DNA of 64,000 nucleotides from Lathyrus oleraceus (Eukaryota > Streptophyta > Magnoliopsida > Fabales > Fabaceae), in assembly GCF_024323335.1 (NCBI RefSeq), contig NC_066582.1, positions 95,511,444-95,575,443 on the forward strand. The letters run 5' to 3'. The position numbers were made by a program, and so were the translations under genes. Below, one piece after another: positions 58,717 through 64,000 of the stretch; position 1 is the stretch's first letter; every line of letters begins with the position of its first letter. Below the pieces are notes generated by a model. It was not told the origin of the DNA, searched no databases, and worked only from the letters and a program-made list of their open reading frames with translations.

Positions 58717-60179
58717 CTGTTTAAGCTCACATTATCACATGCTAATCCCAGTTTTAATTTTATGAATCAAAATGCCAATTGCTAATTATGCAAAAGTGAG
58801 TAAATGGAGGTGCAAACTGGCTCGAGTTGGGCCTGGCAAACAGCTGCAAATCACCTAAGTAATTGCTGTTTTTGGTTGTTTCATGAATGCTGTCCTTGCT
58901 TTGTTTTTTATGAAACCATTTGCCAAATTACTAATTATGTGCAAATGAAGTGGAGAGTGTGAATTGGCACAATTTTGGGCTTACAACCAGGCTGTAGACA
59001 GACCACATTGCTGCTGCTTTGATTGTACATATGAAAACTGTACTGGTTTTGCTTTTTGAACCAATATGCATAAAAATGCCAACTTTGCATTTTGATTCAA
59101 AATTGTGGTATGGTGATGGAATGTGCATGAATTAGGACTTGAGGCAAGTTTCAAATGTGATTTAAAGCATTTCCCAATTGACCAAATCAAGAAAAAGTCA
59201 AAAACTCAAAAAGTCAAAGTTTGGTCAAACTTTGAATTTAAATGAAAAAGGTCCAAAAATGCCATTTTGAATGGTAAGGTTTTAGGTCATGAAATTTATA
59301 TTTTTGGAAAGAGGATGAAAAATGTGGTGTGTAGGAAAAAACCCACCAAATTTGGCCTTATGGTTTGAGAGTTATGGCTTGTTGAAGTTCAAAAATTGGT
59401 GAAAATGATTTGATCATATCTTGACAACCACACATGGGATTTTGATGTTCTTGGACTTTTTGAAAATGGGAAGACAAGATCTTCAACTTTCATGTTGGGC
59501 AAAAATTCATTTGGAGCTTGTATCATGATGTAAGTTTAAGATCAAGAAGTTTCCATTTTTGGCAGTTGAAATTACAGGTCACACTTGCTATTTCTGGAAA
59601 ATTTCTGATTTGCTTGATTTTCTTCCATGATGAGGTTTGACATGATAGATGAGGTTTATACAAGCATGAATGAACTTCTTCAGATCAATTCTATCCATCA
59701 AATTCTTGATTAAATCAACTGTTGACCAAGTTTGACTGTCTGTTGACTTTTCTAGGGTTTTGCACTGACTGAACTTCTTCTGATGATTTCCAAACCCTAA
59801 TTCCTTGAGAACTTGACTTCAAATGATGTCTCAAGTTGTTTGAACCTTTGATTATTTGATCATGGTGCCCAAATTCTGCAAGAATGGCCACCATCCATTG
59901 CTATGACTGACTGTTGACTGACTTTGACCTAATTGCTGATGACTGCTTCAACTGCAAGCAAAAGGTTAAACTGACAATATTTTTGTACTTTTTGAATGAT
60001 AAACATATGAAAGCAAAGATATACAAATGCAAAGTATGCTTGGTGATCAAGAAACAAACCCACAAGGCAATCTATCCACTAGAAGGGGACAAAGGTATGC
60101 ATTGATCCTTGAGGTCATGATAGGATATGATATGGGCCATGAGGGATCTTAGGGCCCAAAATTGGGGTCTTACAAGGTG

Positions 60180-60339
60180 CTCGCAAGCAGATGATGTTGA
60201 CACAAGAAGAGTATTTCCAAAGTATTCTTATGGTGGAAGTATCTGAAATAAAGATGTTGGACCGTCTCATCTTCAAGATTCTGTGCAGAATCACAGGAAG
60301 GATAGTACATTGGTTTATGATCCATCTCTTTGGTGGCAA
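60180..60339 (+). mobile_element. Element D, second internal copy, remainder
   Basis: Matches 46561-46724 with one substitution noted (60297). Homology stops at TTTGGTGGCAA; the first copy continues CAAGAGCATATG, but here Ogre-type sequence follows. Confidence 0.85.
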
Positions 60340-63300
60340 GGATACCAAGGATACCGGTTACTGGGTATATAATAGGTGACCGACCAAAGCGTGAATTGGA
60401 TTTCACTTCCAAAACACTCATCATCCTGAAGAGAGCGAAAGCAAACTTGTTTATAGGATGGACATTCAATTCCACAAGGAAAATGAATCTTACTCTGAGG
60501 GGAAAACAAACAAAAGATCGACTCAAGAGTGAACGAGATATAATATCCATTACCGTCAGAACGTGGATAAAATACTCAGATGAGACATATTATTCATTAC
60601 CGGCAGACCGTGAATAATATACTCGAAAGGAAAATTATCCTGAACCGGTTACTGGGTTGTTTATAGGATAAAATCCGAAGACGTGAATTGGTTTTCACTT
60701 CCAAAACACTCATCATCCGAAAGGAGGGCTTGAAAAAGCGAATCGACTTACAGGATGGACATTCGAATCCACAACGGGAAAACGAATCTTACTCAACTGG
60801 GGACACAAACCCAAAGAGTGCATGAGATATCATATCCATTACCGGCAGACCGTGGATAAGATACTCGCATGAGATATATTATCTATTACCGTCAGAACGT
60901 AGATAATAAACTCGCATGGTAAGAAACACCAGAGATACCGGTTACTGGGTATATAATAGGTGATCTACCGAAAACGTGAATTGGATTTCACTTCCAAAAC
61001 ACTCATCATCCAAAACACAAACTGGTTAAAGGATGGATATTCGATTCTACAAAGAATACGAATCTTGCTCAGTTGGGGAAAATCAACAAAGGATTCCAAC
61101 TAAAGAGCGCATGAGAAATATTATTCATTACCGGCAGACCGTGAATAATATACTCGAAAGGAAAAGACACCAGAGATACCGGTTACTGGGTATATAATAG
61201 GTGACTAACCAAAAAGAGAGACAATCGATACCAAGCATCCGGGTAAACGAAAGACAACTCAAAGGGATAAATTGCAAGCATCCGGCAATTATCCAACAAC
61301 AAGAAATATTCGACTCCGCAAAGGGAAATAACGAATCTTACTCGACCGGGGAAACACAAAAGGCTTCGACTGAAGAGTGCATGAGATATACTATTCATTA
61401 CCGGCAGACCGTGAATAATATACTCGCATGGAAGATTATCCACAACCGGTTACTGGGTTAATAAAGGATAAATCAACCGAACAGAAAGGCATCGGGATGC
61501 AAAATTAGGCAATAATGATAACCAATCAAAGGGAGCGACAGACATTACCAACAAAAGGGTAAATGAAAGGCGAACTGCTGAGGATAAATTGCAAGCATCC
61601 GGCAATTATCGACAGAAGACTCGCTGGGGATGCACTGATAAAGAATCAATGATCCGGGGAACAAATCACAAGCATACGGTGAAAAGACCCACTGGGGATA
61701 AAATTGCTAGCATACGACAATTATCCACAAAAGATTTGCTAGGGATATAAGTGCTGATTTGAGCAACTTATACAAGCAAAGGAAAATCAACATCAAGAAC
61801 TAGATGAAGATAACCACAAAATTAGGGTTTACATCTATCGAAATGCGGGGTAGAAGACCAAAAACTCCGCGTGGGGATAGAACAAATCACAAATCCGCAC
61901 GGGAAACCAAAATAAGGTTTATAAAAAACCACAAACTGCTGAAGAGCAGGAAAAATAGGATTTTACAACTACCAATATACGGGTAGAAAACCAAAAAATC
62001 TGGCTGGAGAATAAAAGGTGTATAACCACAAATTCTGTTAAGAAAGCCAGGAAAAGTAGGACTTACAACTGCTGGTTTGTAGGCAGAGGCCCAAAAACAT
62101 TCCACTGGGGAACAACCCACTGGGAAACACAAGACATTTGACAAATAGCCAATTCGGGAACGATCCGAAAAGACAGACTGAATAAAGACACGTCCTAATG
62201 AGGATATAACTCAAGTAGGAAAATCCATCCCAATATATGTGTTGGGAGGAAACGGAAGAAACCGTCATCCACGAGGATAATCTCAGTGGGGAACTGCAGA
62301 AGGAAAGACAACATTTTCTGCTTATGGGGTTGACTCTATATGGAGAGATTTATAACACCCGACGTCTGCTTGGGGATATCTGTAAAGAGATCTATATCAC
62401 CATAGCAGGAGACACGACAAACAAAAGATATATGGCGAAAAATGCAACATGAATATCTGAATGTTTATGAATATGCATGAATATGCGTGATTTATGTTTG
62501 ATGAATGCTGACAAAACAGACAGTTCTAACACAAACAGGTTCAGGAACCAAACGTCCGGTATTATACTTCCAGGGGAAAAACCAGCTGGAGAGCCAATCT
62601 GCGGAGATCTTCATACTGTAAAGCAAAGATCTGCAAGTACTGCTGAAGAAGCAGAGAATCAGAGATATCAGGAAACAACCCAATCAGGGTACAGAAAGTC
62701 ACAACGGGCAAGACAGCCACCAAGACGAATCTGTAGGGGAACAAGAGAGGTCCCAAAGTATATCTGCAGGGGATCCCAGTGTCAACTGAGAAACAAAAGA
62801 TGCATAAGCATGAACTGCTGTAGAAGCAAATCCACACAACTCCACTGGGGAACAACCCACTGAGGGAGAATGATATCATCCAGATAGAATCTAACTGCAT
62901 AAGCAACTCTACTGGGGAAAAAATGTCTGCTACACTCTCTTGGGCACAAACCACTGAAGGAGGACAGATCAAACAAGCATATTCTGCAATAAACCACTCC
63001 ACTTGGGGAGAATATACATAGCAAACTGATCGCAACAAGTAGATTCTGCAATATAAGCCACTCTACTGGGGATCACAAACAGTCAGGAAATTAATCCGTT
63101 CACTGGAAGCAAGAGCCATCATTCGACTATACGGGGATTGTAGGAGTAATCAACGGGCGAAACTGCCACAACGAACACTCTGCAGACTAAGCTGAGGAAA
63201 GATGATTGCAATATACTGGGATGTCAACCCAATCAACCACTGAGTAGGAAAATAAATCCTGCTCTGCTGACAAGAATAACTCTGATGGAGAGATAGCAAC

Positions 63301-64000
63301 AATTCCGCGGACGACTTCGCCGGGGAAAGGGTAAAGTACCGGGTATCAAACCACTGACTTACCGAGTCTTCAAAGAGAAAACAATCGTGCTGAGGAAACA
63401 GACAGTTCTGCTGGCAACACTGCATGGGGAAAAGAGGTAACAAATCCACTTGCAACCCTGGTGGGGATGTTAATGACAGCTCTACTCGCGACTCCGAGGG
63501 GAGTATCAACAACGAGTTATACTCGCGACTGCGCTGAGGAGACAAATAAAGTCTGGGGATATACGACCCACTGGAGAAAGTGACGGGGCACCAAGGTGAC
63601 AAACCATCAACCGCCGAAACTTCTACAAGAAAACACCCCATGCTAGGGGAAAACTGCTGCTGGAGAAAAACGAAGTCTTCAACAACACTCTGCTTGCGAC
63701 TATACTGGGGAACAACCCCAACAACAACCTTGTTTGAGGAACAACCCCAACAAAGATCTGAAGAAAGAAGGTACCGCCAAACCAGGAATATGAACCAATG
63801 TCCTGCCTGTTGGGAATCATGCCACCCTCGGGAGAGCACTGAGATATTCTTGAGTATCCTTTCAATCTTGTGAATGTTCACTTTGTTTAAACAACAATTT
63901 TGAAAAATTTGATTTGTAAAACAATGACATTTTATCAATTTAAAACATGCAAAACATTTGTTGAATTGAAACAAATAAGAGTGCAAATAATTGGATAAAA
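60340..64000 (-). mobile_element. Element F: 3' untranslated region of another Ogre-type element
   Basis: No credible gene. The ACCGGTTACTGGGT word, the many CTGGGGA words on the plus strand, and the last 40 bases (GTTGAATTGAAAC...ATTGGATAAAA) correspond to the 3' untranslated region of Ogre A (6594-9068). Integrase would be expected just beyond the right edge. The polypurine tract and 3' LTR that should lie to the left are missing; the sequence is joined directly to element D. Confidence 0.7.
60345..61460. repeat. Tandem-like repeats in F
   Basis: Two alternating units. ACCGGTTACTGGGT followed by ATATAATAGG or a variant occurs near 60353, 60641, 60939, 61178 and 61445. CATTACCGGCAGACCGTGAA or variants followed by ATATACTCG occurs near 60547, 60594, 60837, 60884, 61127 and 61396. 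The composite period is about 240-290 bases. Confidence 0.8.

Larger units (their letters stand above)
52424..60174 (-). mobile_element. E: solo Ogre LTR of about 7.75 kb
   Basis: Bounded by TGTAGCGG on the left and GGGGTCTTACA on the right, the same ends as the Ogre A LTR, and flanked by perfect AGGTG duplications. Blocks of similarity to the A LTR occur at the left end (conserved GAAGGTGTTAGGCACC and CCTAGGTACTCCTAGGGAGC), near 56000 (AAATTTCAAGATTTTTGGA) and near 59490 (CAACTTTCATGTTGGGCA). No internal Ogre sequence is present, so it is a solo LTR left by LTR-LTR recombination. It is some 3 kb longer than the A LTR. Confidence 0.85.
43399..60339 (+). mobile_element. Element D: SIRE-like, non-coding, LTR-internal-LTR-partial internal
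   Basis: Order: LTR (43399-45132), internal (45133-49258), LTR (49259-50991), second internal copy (50992-52423, continued at 60180-60339 after the inserted solo LTR E). Plus orientation follows from the primer-binding site after each LTR and the polypurine tract before the middle LTR. The tRNA-iMet primer site and AAAGGGGGAGATTG before the LTR suggest a Copia element of the SIRE/Maximus group. No gag or pol is recognisable in 4.1 kb of internal DNA. The second copy is truncated with no third LTR. Confidence 0.85.

Noticed and set aside
63150..63986. 278-codon minus-strand frame in element F
   Set aside because: The sequence is the Ogre-type 3' untranslated region; the translation is composition-biased (Ser, Pro, Leu, Cys, Phe) with no domain. 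The stop-poor stretch follows from repeated CCCCAG-type words on the minus strand.
60175..64000. E and F as one element (E being the 3' LTR of F)
   Set aside because: E is flanked by a perfect AGGTG duplication of D sequence, and 165 bases of D separate it from F, so E is an independent insertion.

Overview
The window is a block of nested LTR retrotransposons from a plant nuclear genome. I found no host gene, tRNA, rRNA or prokaryotic feature that I could support. Several Ogre/Tat-type elements with multi-kilobase LTRs, an Athila-type element, a Tekay/Del-type chromovirus and a SIRE-like Copia-type element occur together in AT-rich DNA. This points to a large-genome legume, most likely tribe Fabeae (pea, vetch, Lathyrus or lentil). 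The genus is inference.

Layout. 1-1034 is unassigned AT-rich DNA. 1035-1881 is a truncated LTR-like fragment. Ogre A (minus strand) starts at 1882: 3' LTR 1882-6579, repeat-bearing 3' untranslated region 6580-9495 and integrase C-terminus 9496-10072. An Athila-type element G (10073-21108, minus) interrupts A's pol. A resumes with RNase H/RT (21109-22582), a probable intron, and the C-terminal half of gag-pro (22840-23404). Ogre/Tat element B (plus, 23405-43235, target-site duplication CTTGG) interrupts A's protease. B's gag is itself split by the Tekay-type element C (27011-34929, duplication AGTAT), which has two nearly identical LTRs and one uninterrupted 1452-residue gag-pol with all catalytic residues visible. 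After B, 163 bases of A's protease (43236-43398) run into element D.

Element D (43399-60339, plus) is a non-coding Copia-type element arranged LTR-internal-LTR-partial internal. Its second internal copy is interrupted by E (52424-60174), a solo Ogre LTR of about 7.75 kb flanked by perfect AGGTG duplications. From 60340 to the end is the 3' untranslated region of another minus-strand Ogre-type element, F, joined abruptly to D.

Nesting order, oldest first: the 1035 fragment and A; then B, D and G inside A; then C inside B and E inside D. LTR divergence by eye agrees: about 1% for B and G, but only three substitutions and two single-base length changes in C. C is the only element here that could plausibly still be autonomous. 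B and G have lost RT and integrase cores but kept gag-protease (an open frame in B, one stop and one frameshift in G). D has no coding capacity that I can recognise.

The observations most worth a second look are the repeated GC-rich palindromes confined to G, the four GTTAACCGGTTAAC palindromes in each LTR of C, a second copy of the primer-binding-site sequence inside the Ogre/Tat LTRs, the exceptional length of E, the two independent LTR-internal-LTR-internal arrangements (D and G), and the lineage-specific tandem repeats in the Ogre 3' untranslated regions.
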